From Pseudomonas pohangensis (GTDB lineage Bacteria > Pseudomonadota > Gammaproteobacteria > Pseudomonadales > Pseudomonadaceae): a stretch of 64,000 bases of DNA. A program made the translations under genes and the position numbers. The stretch's first letter is position 1; each line of letters opens with the position of its first letter. Below are positions 55,127-63,691 of this stretch, in pieces. The notes under the pieces are model-generated. The model saw only the letters and a program-made list of their open reading frames with translations. It made no database searches and was not told where the DNA came from. The stretch lies in contig NZ_LT629785.1 in assembly GCF_900105995.1 (NCBI RefSeq), forward strand, positions 2,728,001-2,792,000, read 5' to 3'.

Positions 55127-56776
55127 TTAGCGCCTCCTGAGTTTTGGATGTGGCCCCGACAGCAGGCCGCGTGGATCAATGTCTTCGAATCCGGTCTTCA
55201 ACAGCTCGTCCCAGTTGCTGAAGGGCTGGATGAGCCGCCCCCCCGCTGAAATCTCATCCAAACGCCCACTCGCCTGCTCCAGCGCTTGGTTGGTTTCGTC
55301 TATGGTGGGGGGCTGGATGAGTCGCCCCCCGGCTGAAACCTCATCTAAACGCCTGCTCGCTTGCTCCAGAACATGGCTGACTTCGTCTATGCCTGGAGTC
55401 GTATAGACGATTTGGGACTCTAGCGATGAATGGTGCATCGCCTTCATGATTATCCTGGGGTGAATACCGGCGCGGGTCAGTCGGCGGCCAAAGGCATGGC
55501 GGTGACCATGAGGCGAGCGCCCCTCGACCTTTGCGGCGCTCAGGCCCACGCGAGCCAGCGCGGCGGCGTAGTTCTTGTTGAAAGCATTCAGGGTGTAAGG
55601 CCGCCCTAAGACGCGTTTCTCATAGGAGACAAAGGCGTAGGGGTGATGGCGTTCAATGCTGGAAAGGTAATGCAGATGCTCGCGCCACAGCTTCCGAAAC
55701 AGTCGGCCAAAATCGGTTGGAAACCAATGCATCTGGATATAACTGTCGAGGTGCTCTATTACACTCCCTTTCCAGCCCACGTTGTGGGTGCCTCTGAGCC
55801 GATTGCGCGGCGTAAGCGCATGAGCTTCCCGCAGATTGGCCGAGCGATTGGTCTTTCCCGTTTGACTTTTCCAACCGTCCGGCGCCTTGCCCTCTTCGGG
55901 GTGGTAGATACGGACGATGACCTTGGTCAGATCGTGCGGGTCGTCCAACACATCCTGTACCCACAGGTTCAGCGGCTCGCTTTCGCGCACACCAGCGCCG
56001 TGCATCAGGATCGTGATGAGTTGGTCGCGAACGGCGCAGCGCCGATCCCGAGCGCCGCCAAGTCCCTCTAGGAAGAAGCGCTCGAACAATTGCTCGGGAA
56101 AGGCAACAGCATCGCCGTCGGCCTTGCTCAATGCGCGCCGGCCCCTGACGTTGCGGGCTGTTCTGACCGTTTCGTTGACCGTCTTGTCTTTAATGTGACC
56201 GAGAAAATCGTTTTGGTTACTGCGATACCAAGCAGCGTAGTTCAGGCGCTGATCATAACTGCTGGCCATAACCAAGGGATTCATATGCTGAACGCCCTGG
56301 TGTTCGGCCAGATAATCAGTCAGCCCCTTGAGAGCATTGAGGTGCCGATTGGCAGTTGCGGTACTGGCAGGTATCCAATAGAGACCAGATGGATCAAGGC
56401 CATCATCGCCAACGGTGCCGGTAAAGAGCCGTGCTGCGAATGCCTGAAAAAGCGTGGCGGGGTCTGAAAAGTTGTGTTGATTTACCTCCATGTACTCAAG
56501 CAGCAGTTTCGCCGCACTGACCACATGGCGCTGCCAGTGCTGGCTGCGTTTGATTTGCATTTTCAGCAGATAGTCAAGCAGTGGCTGGACAACCCCTTTC
56601 TCGGTCAGCAAGACAGGAATTTCGCTACGGAATCCTGAGTCATCGACCACGACCTTCGCATAGGTATCTACCGCACTATGCGAGACGCTGCTGAGGCTCC
56701 CGATCATGCGATTTGAAAGGCCCGGACTTTCGACGAGGTGATCAATTTCACGTTGTTTATCGACAGGTATTTTCAT
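55127..56776 (-). CDS. gmtY: Gamma-mobile-trio recombinase GmtY (tyrosine recombinase)
   Basis: A 549-residue site-specific recombinase. SAM-like N-terminal core-binding region (about 60-165) and a catalytic domain with R264 (HGAGVRESEPLNL), H423-G-H-R426 (SPHGHRHAFGRRL), H448/H449 and Y458 (MHHSSLESQIVY). All key residues are present, so it looks active. The C-terminal tail carries two tandem copies of a 29-residue unit (LEQAS-x-RLDE-x-SAGGRLIQP). ATG 56776 has GGGGAGAG just upstream; an in-frame TTG at 56788 is less likely. First gene of the minus-strand operon gmtY-gmtZ-gmtX-small protein-helicase. Confidence 0.9.
   Translation of the reverse strand: MKIPVDKQREIDHLVESPGLSNRMIGSLSSVSHSAVDTYAKVVVDDSGFRSEIPVLLTEKGVVQPLLDYLLKMQIKRSQHWQRHVVSAAKLLLEYMEVNQHNFSDPATLFQAFAARLFTGTVGDDGLDPSGLYWIPASTATANRHLNALKGLTDYLAEHQGVQHMNPLVMASSYDQRLNYAAWYRSNQNDFLGHIKDKTVNETVRTARNVRGRRALSKADGDAVAFPEQLFERFFLEGLGGARDRRCAVRDQLITILMHGAGVRESEPLNLWVQDVLDDPHDLTKVIVRIYHPEEGKAPDGWKSQTGKTNRSANLREAHALTPRNRLRGTHNVGWKGSVIEHLDSYIQMHWFPTDFGRLFRKLWREHLHYLSSIERHHPYAFVSYEKRVLGRPYTLNAFNKNYAAALARVGLSAAKVEGRSPHGHRHAFGRRLTRAGIHPRIIMKAMHHSSLESQIVYTTPGIDEVSHVLEQASRRLDEVSAGGRLIQPPTIDETNQALEQASGRLDEISAGGRLIQPFSNWDELLKTGFEDIDPRGLLSGPHPKLRRR
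55224..55397. repeat. In-frame 87-bp tandem duplication inside gmtY
   Basis: GGCTGGATGAGCCGC at 55224 recurs as GGCTGGATGAGTCGC at 55311, period 87 bases (29 codons). The copies differ by scattered, mostly silent or conservative changes, so the duplication is not brand new. It encodes the LEQASRRLDEVSAGGRLIQP repeat in the recombinase tail. Confidence 0.92.
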
Positions 56777-56922
56777 AGCTCTCCCCAAGTTCCAGGCGAG
56801 GGCGTACCTCGCTTGTCACGATTAATGCTATTCATGGACGAATGGCAGGCAGCCGACTTGACTTCAGCTAGAGGGGAGTTCCAAGATATGGTTGTCAGGC
56901 GTTGCTACAACTGACTACTCCC

Positions 56923-56956
56923 GCAAAAGCTCAGGGCACCACCCCTGGGCTTTTGC
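56923..56956. terminator. Strong hairpin upstream of gmtY
   Basis: GCAAAAGCTCAGGG (56923-56936) pairs with CCCTGGGCTTTTGC (56943-56956) with one wobble and a 6-base loop. It lies between the gmtY start and the end of the 56996-57322 gene (transcribed toward gmtY), so it likely terminates that gene; it may also mark an element end. Confidence 0.75.
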
Positions 56957-56995
56957 ATTTCTAGTACCTGCTTCACTTCAGGGTTCAGGTATGGC

Positions 56996-57322
56996 TCATG
57001 TGATGTCCTCCGCGATCTCATCTGTTGTGTTAATGCCAGTACCAGAATCTTTTGCTGGCAAACATAAATTTGGGGCACTCATGCGCTGCTCTGTAAGCCA
57101 AACAGCCACGTCTTTTGCAAGAGCGAATCGCCCACGGCGGTTCTGCACCTCAAACACTGCCAGATCCAAAGTGCCCCTTACCAACGCTTGGCGGAAAGCG
57201 CTAGGTGAGCGGAACCCGAGCTCACGCCAAAGATCTTTGCTGCCCAACATCACCCCATAACGGGTTGTCAGCAGCTGCTCCAGTTCGGCGGAAAGAGTTA
57301 GGAAGTCGGTCGGTTTAGGCAT
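56996..57322 (-). CDS. Small putative DNA-binding protein upstream of gmtY
   Basis: A 108-residue protein, MPKPTDFLTLSAELEQLLTT onward. LGSKDLWRELGFRSPSAFRQALVRGTLDLAVFEVQNRRGRFALAKDVAVWL has the shape of a helix-turn-helix/winged motif as in excisionase or activator proteins. ATG 57322 is chosen; ATG 57331 (adding three residues) is equally possible, since neither has a clear ribosome site. Its start region carries two direct repeats 20 bases apart, suggesting autoregulation. It may regulate gmt expression or excision. Confidence 0.65.
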   Translation of the reverse strand: MPKPTDFLTLSAELEQLLTTRYGVMLGSKDLWRELGFRSPSAFRQALVRGTLDLAVFEVQNRRGRFALAKDVAVWLTEQRMSAPNLCLPAKDSGTGINTTDEIAEDIT

Positions 57323-57324
57323 GA

Positions 57325-57355
57325 TACGCATCGTGCTGTTCTGTTACGCATCATG
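57325..57355. promoter_or_regulatory. Direct repeats at the divergent promoter, possible operator
   Basis: TACGCATCGTG (57325-57335) and TACGCATCATG (57345-57355) match at 10 of 11 bases with a 20-base period, about two helical turns. They overlap the start of the minus-strand small gene and lie about 105 bases before the plus-strand gene at 57461. Confidence 0.45.
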
Positions 57356-57460
57356 TTAAAGAAGCCTGAAAGATTGCTCAAACCGTAATGATTAGCGTAT
57401 TTTTTACTGTATATCTCGCTATAAATAAAATCTAAGTTTCTGATATTTATAGGCTTAATT

Positions 57461-58483
57461 GTGAATTCAGGTTTTGCACTAAGATTGTGTATCAGTGATG
57501 ACCATGAGTACCCCTCTTGGCGTGAGCCTTTGAAAAGCGTGCGTATCCGCTATTGGTATGAAAGGCTGCGTCAACGTACACATCTCAATACGGCTTACCA
57601 GTTGGAGCAGTTATTTGAGCCGGACTCGTTCGTGCATAACTCAGATGGCACCATTCAGTATTACAAAAACAAGTGGATCGGTTACGAGCAGGGCCGCCAT
57701 CTCCCACAAGAAGCCTTGTTGAAGAAGGTCGAACGGAAACTGTCCGGCTCAACACGCGACCTTAACCACCCTCTATGGAAGTCGTTAGACATCGCTAACA
57801 AACGTGTCATGCGTGACGATGCTTTCCTGCGCGAGTTGGCACCGGTTGTTCAGAATTTGCTGTACCAGCCTGCATTTGATGGAATGCAGAGTTTCGAGGT
57901 GCGAGCTCCGGTCACCAAGTCTTTATTGGAGAAACTCGAGCGTAGGGCATCCATGGACGTTCTTGCCTGCCTAGTTTGGCTCTTGCGGGAGTCTGCAGCG
58001 AAGCAGTCCAAAGACTCAGAAATGATCGGGCATGCACTACACAATGTTCTGATTATTATGACCTTGGAGTTTGAATCTTTGAAAATCGGGTTGCCCCTTC
58101 TACGTCTGTTCATTGATCACATTCTGCCGTTAGGGGTCCCGGCACATCACCGGATGTGGATGATTCCGACTGATTACTTGCATGCCTCCGTTAACCTAAA
58201 CCTGTTAGCTTCCCGGAGGTCGAAACGTTGGCAAGATTCCGTGGCGTGGAGTAATAGGATCAAGATCATGCAGAGGCTATTGAAAGGGAGACTTGGTACT
58301 GATGTCCTTTATGCAATGAGGCCTCAATACCAACTCGACGAAACGAATGGCGAAATACCAACTGAGGTGATCGAGAACTATAAGCGTACCTGCAACCTTC
58401 GCGAATGGGGCTGGGAGAACATATGGTCGATCACGCCAGAGTCATTTCCACCCTTAAAACTTTTGTTAAGAGAGGAACGTTAG
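57461..58483 (+). CDS. Island protein of unknown function, integrase-associated type
   Basis: A 340-residue soluble protein starting at GTG 57461. N-terminal segment RIRYWYERLRQRTHLNTAYQLEQLFEPDS and NKWIGYEQGRHLPQEALLKKVERKL-GSTRDLNHPLWKSLD are, from memory, characteristic of a conserved protein often found beside integrases in pseudomonad islands, function unknown; the first part resembles a helix-turn-helix. A possible promoter (TATAAATAAAA near 57419) lies in the AT-rich 130-base divergent region. No clear ribosome site. It is followed by hsdM 111 bases later. Confidence 0.65.
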   Translation: MNSGFALRLCISDDHEYPSWREPLKSVRIRYWYERLRQRTHLNTAYQLEQLFEPDSFVHNSDGTIQYYKNKWIGYEQGRHLPQEALLKKVERKLSGSTRDLNHPLWKSLDIANKRVMRDDAFLRELAPVVQNLLYQPAFDGMQSFEVRAPVTKSLLEKLERRASMDVLACLVWLLRESAAKQSKDSEMIGHALHNVLIIMTLEFESLKIGLPLLRLFIDHILPLGVPAHHRMWMIPTDYLHASVNLNLLASRRSKRWQDSVAWSNRIKIMQRLLKGRLGTDVLYAMRPQYQLDETNGEIPTEVIENYKRTCNLREWGWENIWSITPESFPPLKLLLREER

Positions 58484-58593
58484 GTTACATACCGGGAATA
58501 GAAAACTTGAGCTGTTCGCGGATCAAAGCGTGATTTTGTCTAGGGTCGTTTAAGTTAGACTCATGTGTTGCATGCTTTCCAAGGAGTTGTTGC

Positions 58594-60570
58594 GTGAATA
58601 CGGAGAACCATTCCCAGACGGCCGCTTTTCTTTGGTCTATTGCCGATCTGCTGCGCGGTGACTTCAAGCAGTCGCAGTATGGCCGCATCATCCTGCCGTT
58701 CACCTTGCTGCGGCGTATGGAGTGCGTGTTGGCGCCAACCAGGGATGCGGTGATCAGTGAGTCCTACGCTCAGGACGGACGGCCTGATCTGGTTCGTGAG
58801 CGTTTGCTGCTGCGTGCTGCCGGCCAGCAGTTCTTCAACGCCTCCAAGCTCACCCTGGCAACCCTGTCCGATACCCAGACCGCTGCCGACCTGATGAGCT
58901 ACGTGCAGTCATTCAGCAAGGACGGCCGTGAGATATTCGAACACTTCCACTTTGAAGACTTCGTGCAGCAACTCGCTTCAGCCGATCTGCTCTATCAGGT
59001 GGTGCAGCGCTTTGCCGCTACCGATCTCAGTCCCGAGCGCGTCAACAACTTCGGCATGGGTATCATCTTCGAAGAATTGATCCGCAAGTTCGCAGAAAGC
59101 TCCAACGAAACCGCCGGGGAACACTTCACCCCGCGTGACATCGTGCATCTGACCACCTCGCTGGTGATCACCGGGCAGGACGACAAGCTCAAGCCCAACA
59201 GCATTGTCACCATCTATGACCCGACTGCCGGCACTGGCGGCTTCCTCTCCGAAGGCGACGAGTACATCCAGTCCATCAGCCAGAAGGTCACCGTTTCCCT
59301 GCACGGTCAGGAGCTGAACCCCGAGTCCTACGCCATCTGCAAGGCGGACATGCTGATCAAGGGCCAGGACGTAACCAGCATAAAGCTCGGCAACACCCTG
59401 TCCGACGACCAACTGCCGCATAACAGCTTCGACTTCATGCTCAGCAACCCGCCGTTTGGGGTGGAGTGGAAGAAGGTGCAGAAGCAGATCACCGACGAAC
59501 ACAACCAGAAGGGCTTTGACGGCCGCTTTGGCCCCGGCCTGCCACGGGTGTCTGATGGTTCGCTGCTGTTCCTCCTGCACCTGGTCAGCAAGATGCGTGA
59601 CCCGCGTGAAGGTGGTTCGCGCATCGGCATCATCCTCAACGGCTCACCGCTGTTCACCGGCGGAGCAGGCAGTGGCGAGTCGGAGATTCGCCGCTACCTG
59701 CTGCAGAACGATCTGGTTGAAGCCATCATCGCGCTGCCCACCGACATGTTCTACAACACCGGCATCGCCACCTATGTGTGGATTCTCTCCAACCACAAGG
59801 CAGCCGAGCGCAAGGGCAAGGTGCAGCTGATCGATGGCAGCCAGCACTTCAGCAAGATGCGCAAGTCGCTGGGCAGCAAGCGTCAGTTCATCACCGATGA
59901 GCAGATAACTGACCTGGTGCGCCTGTATGGCCGCTTTGAAGAAACCCCGCAGAGCAAGATTTTCCCGATTGCAGCTTTCGGTTATCGACGCATCACCGTC
60001 GAGCGTCCGCTGCGCCTTAACTTCCAGGCCAGTGCCGAGCGCATCGACCGGGTTCTGGAAGACAAAGCCATACAGAAGCTGGGCACCCCTGCTCGTGTGC
60101 GTCTGCTGGCCGCTCTGCAGGCAATGGATGCCAATGTGCTGCACCGCAACCGCGAGCAGTTCAGCAAACTGCTGAAAAAGACCCTCAGCGCTCACGACAT
60201 ATCCCCCAGTGCGCCAGAATTGAAAGCCCTGCTCAATGCATTGAGCGAGCGTGACCCCGAGGCGGATATCTGCATGAGCAAGGGCCAGCCGGAAGCGGAC
60301 AGCGGTTTGCGTGATAACGAAAACGTGCCGCTGGGCGAGTCGGTGGGTGACTACTTCGAGCGTGAAGTGAAACCGCATGTGCCGGATGCCTGGATCGACA
60401 CCAGTAAGACTGATGACAAGGATGGCGAAGTCGGCGTTGTCGGCTTCGAGATTCCGTTTAACCGGCACTTCTACGTGTTCCAGCCACCGCGCCCGCTGGC
60501 CGATATCGACCGTGACCTGAAAGCCTGTACCGACCGCATCAAGCAGATGATTGAGGGGCTGTCGGCATGA
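58594..60570 (+). CDS. hsdM: Type I restriction-modification, DNA methyltransferase subunit
   Basis: A 658-residue N6-adenine methyltransferase. Motif I DPTAGTGGF at 209-217 (SAM binding), motif IV NPPFG at 285-289 (catalysis), N-terminal helical domain (LWSIADLLRGDFKQSQYGRIILPFTLLRRM) typical of HsdM N-domains, and a long C-terminal extension past 500 that includes the N6_Mtase-tail type region. Start at GTG 58594 with AAGGAG 7 bases upstream. Its stop overlaps the hsdS ATG by four bases. Methylates one adenine per half-site with HsdS and protects host DNA. Confidence 0.97.
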   Translation: MNTENHSQTAAFLWSIADLLRGDFKQSQYGRIILPFTLLRRMECVLAPTRDAVISESYAQDGRPDLVRERLLLRAAGQQFFNASKLTLATLSDTQTAADLMSYVQSFSKDGREIFEHFHFEDFVQQLASADLLYQVVQRFAATDLSPERVNNFGMGIIFEELIRKFAESSNETAGEHFTPRDIVHLTTSLVITGQDDKLKPNSIVTIYDPTAGTGGFLSEGDEYIQSISQKVTVSLHGQELNPESYAICKADMLIKGQDVTSIKLGNTLSDDQLPHNSFDFMLSNPPFGVEWKKVQKQITDEHNQKGFDGRFGPGLPRVSDGSLLFLLHLVSKMRDPREGGSRIGIILNGSPLFTGGAGSGESEIRRYLLQNDLVEAIIALPTDMFYNTGIATYVWILSNHKAAERKGKVQLIDGSQHFSKMRKSLGSKRQFITDEQITDLVRLYGRFEETPQSKIFPIAAFGYRRITVERPLRLNFQASAERIDRVLEDKAIQKLGTPARVRLLAALQAMDANVLHRNREQFSKLLKKTLSAHDISPSAPELKALLNALSERDPEADICMSKGQPEADSGLRDNENVPLGESVGDYFEREVKPHVPDAWIDTSKTDDKDGEVGVVGFEIPFNRHFYVFQPPRPLADIDRDLKACTDRIKQMIEGLSA

Positions 60571-61904
60571 CGTTTCCAGCGTACCCGGCTTACAAGGACT
60601 CTGGCATCGAGTGGCTAGGCAAGGTGCCAGAGCATTGGGAGGAAAAGCCTTTTTTCAGTTTGGTCAGTGAGAGGTGTGAATCAAATTCCGGAATGAAGCA
60701 GGACAACCTGTTGTCGCTGAGTTACGGCTGCATAGTCAATAAAGACATCAATACGCTTGACGGGTTACTGCCTGCCTCGTTTGAAACTTATCAGCTGGTC
60801 TACCCAGGCGACATCGTATTTCGCCTGACTGATCTCCAGAACGATAAGAGAAGCCTTAGGAGTGCGATTGTTCGTGAGGTTGGAATTATCACCTCTGCAT
60901 ACCTCGCCGGGAGGTGTGTAAATATTCTGTCTGAGTTCGCAAACCATCTATTTAGGGCGTATGACACCATAAAGGTGTTTTATTCAATGGGCGGTGGGCT
61001 CAGGCAGTCCATGAAATACAGCGACATGAAGTGGTTGCCGATATTTCTACCTAGCGATCAGGAGCAAGCCAAAATCGCCTGCTTCCTCGACTACGAAACC
61101 GTCCGTATCGACGCGCTGATCGAAGAGCAGCAGCACCTGATCGAACTACTCAAGGAAAAGCGCCAGGCCGTGATCTCCCACGCCGTCACCAAAGGCCTCG
61201 ACCCAACAGTGCCGATGAAAGACTCCGGCGTGGAGTGGCTGGGCGAAGTGCCGGCGCATTGGATTTGTAAAAGCTATAGATACGCATCGGTAATCTATCG
61301 TGGAAAATTTAGTCATCGCCCTAGGAATGACCCATCACTTTATGATGGGGATTACGCGTTCATTCAAACGGGTGATATTGCGCGGGCGGACAAGTACATT
61401 CGCGACTACAAGCAAACATTGAACGAGAAGGGGGTAGCGGTTAGTCAGAAATTTCCAGCTGAAACTTTGGTTATGGCCATTGCAGCAAACGTTGGAGATA
61501 CCGCAATTCTGGGCTTTGAGGCTTATGCGCCGGATAGTGTCGTGGGATTTAAGCCGGAAAAAGACATCGAACTTGAATTTCTCAGATTTAGTCTGATTGC
61601 TGCTTTGCAAGAGCTCAAGAAAACGTCGACACAGAGCACGCAAGCAAATCTGAATATTGATCGAATAAGCGGAATCCAATCGGTGTTTCCGCCAGTAACT
61701 GAGCAGGTTGAAATCACGGGTTACCTAAACGTCCTAATGGAGCAATTCTCGTTGCTTGAGCAGCAAGCGATGGCGTCTATTGAGTTGATGAACGAGCGCC
61801 GAGCCGCCCTAATCTCCGCCGCCGTCACCGGCAAAATCGACGTGCGCGGTTGGCAGCCTCCGGCCAGCACCATAATCCCAGAATTAGAACAAGAGGCCGT
61901 GTAA
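60567..61904 (+). CDS. hsdS: Type I restriction-modification, specificity subunit
   Basis: A 445-residue two-TRD specificity protein. Two copies of the TRD entry motif are seen: KDSGIEWLGKVPEHW (about 11-25) and KDSGVEWLGEVPAHW (about 217-231), each followed by a variable domain and a coiled-coil spacer (FLDYETVRIDALIEEQQHLIELLKEKRQAVI and, at the end, SIELMNERRAALISAAVTGKIDVRG). The TRDs determine the bipartite target site, not predictable here. The TRDs are lower in GC than the flanks, as is usual for swapped TRDs. Confidence 0.95.
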   Translation: MTFPAYPAYKDSGIEWLGKVPEHWEEKPFFSLVSERCESNSGMKQDNLLSLSYGCIVNKDINTLDGLLPASFETYQLVYPGDIVFRLTDLQNDKRSLRSAIVREVGIITSAYLAGRCVNILSEFANHLFRAYDTIKVFYSMGGGLRQSMKYSDMKWLPIFLPSDQEQAKIACFLDYETVRIDALIEEQQHLIELLKEKRQAVISHAVTKGLDPTVPMKDSGVEWLGEVPAHWICKSYRYASVIYRGKFSHRPRNDPSLYDGDYAFIQTGDIARADKYIRDYKQTLNEKGVAVSQKFPAETLVMAIAANVGDTAILGFEAYAPDSVVGFKPEKDIELEFLRFSLIAALQELKKTSTQSTQANLNIDRISGIQSVFPPVTEQVEITGYLNVLMEQFSLLEQQAMASIELMNERRAALISAAVTGKIDVRGWQPPASTIIPELEQEAV

Positions 61905-61993
61905 TGGCGGACACCAAGGAAGCGGTATTCCAGCAATACATCAACATCAGGGCCTTTAGTGCGGCCGCATTACTTAACGGGGTGGCTGCATGA
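61904..61993 (+). pseudogene. 29-codon stub of an hsdR start, between hsdS and the DUF262 gene
   Basis: ATG 61904 overlaps the hsdS stop (TAATG). The stub reads MADTKEAVFQQYINIRAFSA then nine more residues to TGA 61993. Compare hsdR at 63692: MADSKEFQFQQDIINAMVAQ. The first 18 bases agree at 16 positions and M-A-D-x-K-E-x-x-F-Q-Q-x-I is shared. The frame ends with ATGA that overlaps the start of the DUF262-HNH gene. It looks like an original hsdR start cut off when the DUF262 gene was inserted. Too short to be a functional protein; it could still serve as a leader for translational coupling. Confidence 0.72.
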
Positions 61994-63651
61994 TCATCAA
62001 TGTCGATAAAACCAACTTGAACTCCCTGCTCGGCGTGCCGAATCGTCAGCTGACTATTCCGGCCTATCAGCGACCTTATGCATGGGAGTTCGAGCAGGTC
62101 GATGAGCTATGGCATGACATTGTTGAGACGTTGGGTGGCAACCATTTCATGGGTTCGGTTGTCATGTGCTCGCCAGATAATGCAAGACCGGAGGTGATCG
62201 ATGGACAGCAGCGACTAACCACCATCATCCTGTTGCTGGCGTTGATTCGCGACAAATATCAGGCCCTAAAGCCGGAGTTGGTGGGGCGGGTGCAGCAGTT
62301 CTTCGAGAACGCCTATGCACCGGCGGATCTGCGCTTCAAGTTTCGTCCTGGCAATGCCAATGCGCGGGTGTTTACCGACTTCATACTCTGCGCGCCGGAT
62401 AACGCTGCACGCGGAGATTGGGCCGCTGTACGTCAGCTCGACTCCCATGAACTGAATCGCAATAAGCGGATGATTGAAAACACAGAGCGCCTGTCGGCCT
62501 ATCTTGATCAATATCTGGCGGCCAGCGATAACCCGCTACATTCACTGGAAAAGCTCGAAACCAACATCATGACCGGCCTGGAGTTCGTGGTCATTGATGT
62601 GCCTGACATTGCTAATGCCTTCATCATCTTTGAAACCCTGAATGATCGAGGTCTCGCGTTATCGGCAGGGGACTTGTTGAAGAATCACTTGTTGGCTGCT
62701 GCTGCCAAGACCAATGAGTCTGTTGAAGCACTGGCGCAGGATTGGGACAAGATCATCGACAATCTTGAAGGTGGTGATATCACACGCTTTCTGCGCCATT
62801 ACCTGCTGACCCAGCATGCTCAAGTGCAGAAGGATGATGTGTTCGGCCTGTTCAAGAAAGAAGTCGGCACGCGGGGCGTCAAACAGCTGATTAAGGACCT
62901 GAAACAGATGTCCCGTTTCTACGGGCAGTTCATCAAGCCGGAATTGGTGGAAGACGCTGCAGTGCGTGAGGTGTATCAGAACCTCAATACCTTGCGCGCC
63001 ACTATGTGTTATTCGGCCCTGCTGGCGGCTTCGCCAGTACTAAACAATGAAGATTTGCGCGATTTTGCCCGCTTGTGTGAGCTGCTGACCTTTCGTTACA
63101 GCACCATCTGCAGCAAAGACTCCAAGGAGCTTGAGCGCTTTTATCACAATGCGGCCAAGGTACTCGCGAGTCAGGGGGCTGCAGGTCTCGCTGAGGCACG
63201 AAAAGCACTTGAGGCGGCGTCGCCTAGCAGTGAGGAGTTTGTGTTGGCCTTTCGTACTCAGTCGATGGGTCGACAGTACATCGTCAATTACATATTTCGC
63301 GGCATAGAAAACTTCCTCTCGCCCGACGAAAAGACACTGCTCAATACGCAGAGCGTGCATATCGAACACATCATGCCGCAGACCCTTTCGGCAGAGTGGA
63401 AAGAGGTGCTGGGAGAGGATGTCGGTCAGCATGAGTCGTATGTCAATCGCTGGGGCAATCTGACGTTGTTGGGCGGCAGGCTGAACATCAGTGCATCAAA
63501 CAGACTTTTTGCAGATAAGAAATTGAGCTATGAACAGTCAAAGATTGCCTTGGCTGCCGAGCTCACCAGCTATGAAACTTGGAGTTTTGAGCAGATTGAT
63601 GAACGGCAAGAAAAGCTTGCTGTGATCGCTGAAGGTATTTGGAGTATCTAG
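61990..63651 (+). CDS. GmrSD-like DUF262-DUF1524 (HNH) protein
   Basis: A 553-residue protein with N-terminal DUF262 (IPAYQRPYAWEFEQVDELW, FMGSVVM, VIDGQQRLTTIILLLALI, about 20-95) and a C-terminal DUF1524 HNH-type nuclease segment (VHIEHIMPQTLS near 455-466, NRWGNLTLLGGRLNISASNR). This is the full architecture of the type IV enzyme GmrSD, which cleaves glucosylated hydroxymethylcytosine DNA, and of its relatives BrxU and similar. It starts with ATGA overlap after the 29-codon stub. Placed between hsdS and hsdR, it is likely an added nuclease against modified phage DNA that would evade the type I enzyme. Confidence 0.92.
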   Translation: MIINVDKTNLNSLLGVPNRQLTIPAYQRPYAWEFEQVDELWHDIVETLGGNHFMGSVVMCSPDNARPEVIDGQQRLTTIILLLALIRDKYQALKPELVGRVQQFFENAYAPADLRFKFRPGNANARVFTDFILCAPDNAARGDWAAVRQLDSHELNRNKRMIENTERLSAYLDQYLAASDNPLHSLEKLETNIMTGLEFVVIDVPDIANAFIIFETLNDRGLALSAGDLLKNHLLAAAAKTNESVEALAQDWDKIIDNLEGGDITRFLRHYLLTQHAQVQKDDVFGLFKKEVGTRGVKQLIKDLKQMSRFYGQFIKPELVEDAAVREVYQNLNTLRATMCYSALLAASPVLNNEDLRDFARLCELLTFRYSTICSKDSKELERFYHNAAKVLASQGAAGLAEARKALEAASPSSEEFVLAFRTQSMGRQYIVNYIFRGIENFLSPDEKTLLNTQSVHIEHIMPQTLSAEWKEVLGEDVGQHESYVNRWGNLTLLGGRLNISASNRLFADKKLSYEQSKIALAAELTSYETWSFEQIDERQEKLAVIAEGIWSI

Positions 63652-63691
63652 TTTTGATACTTGGTTTAGCTAAGGAATAGGGCTGGCTCGG

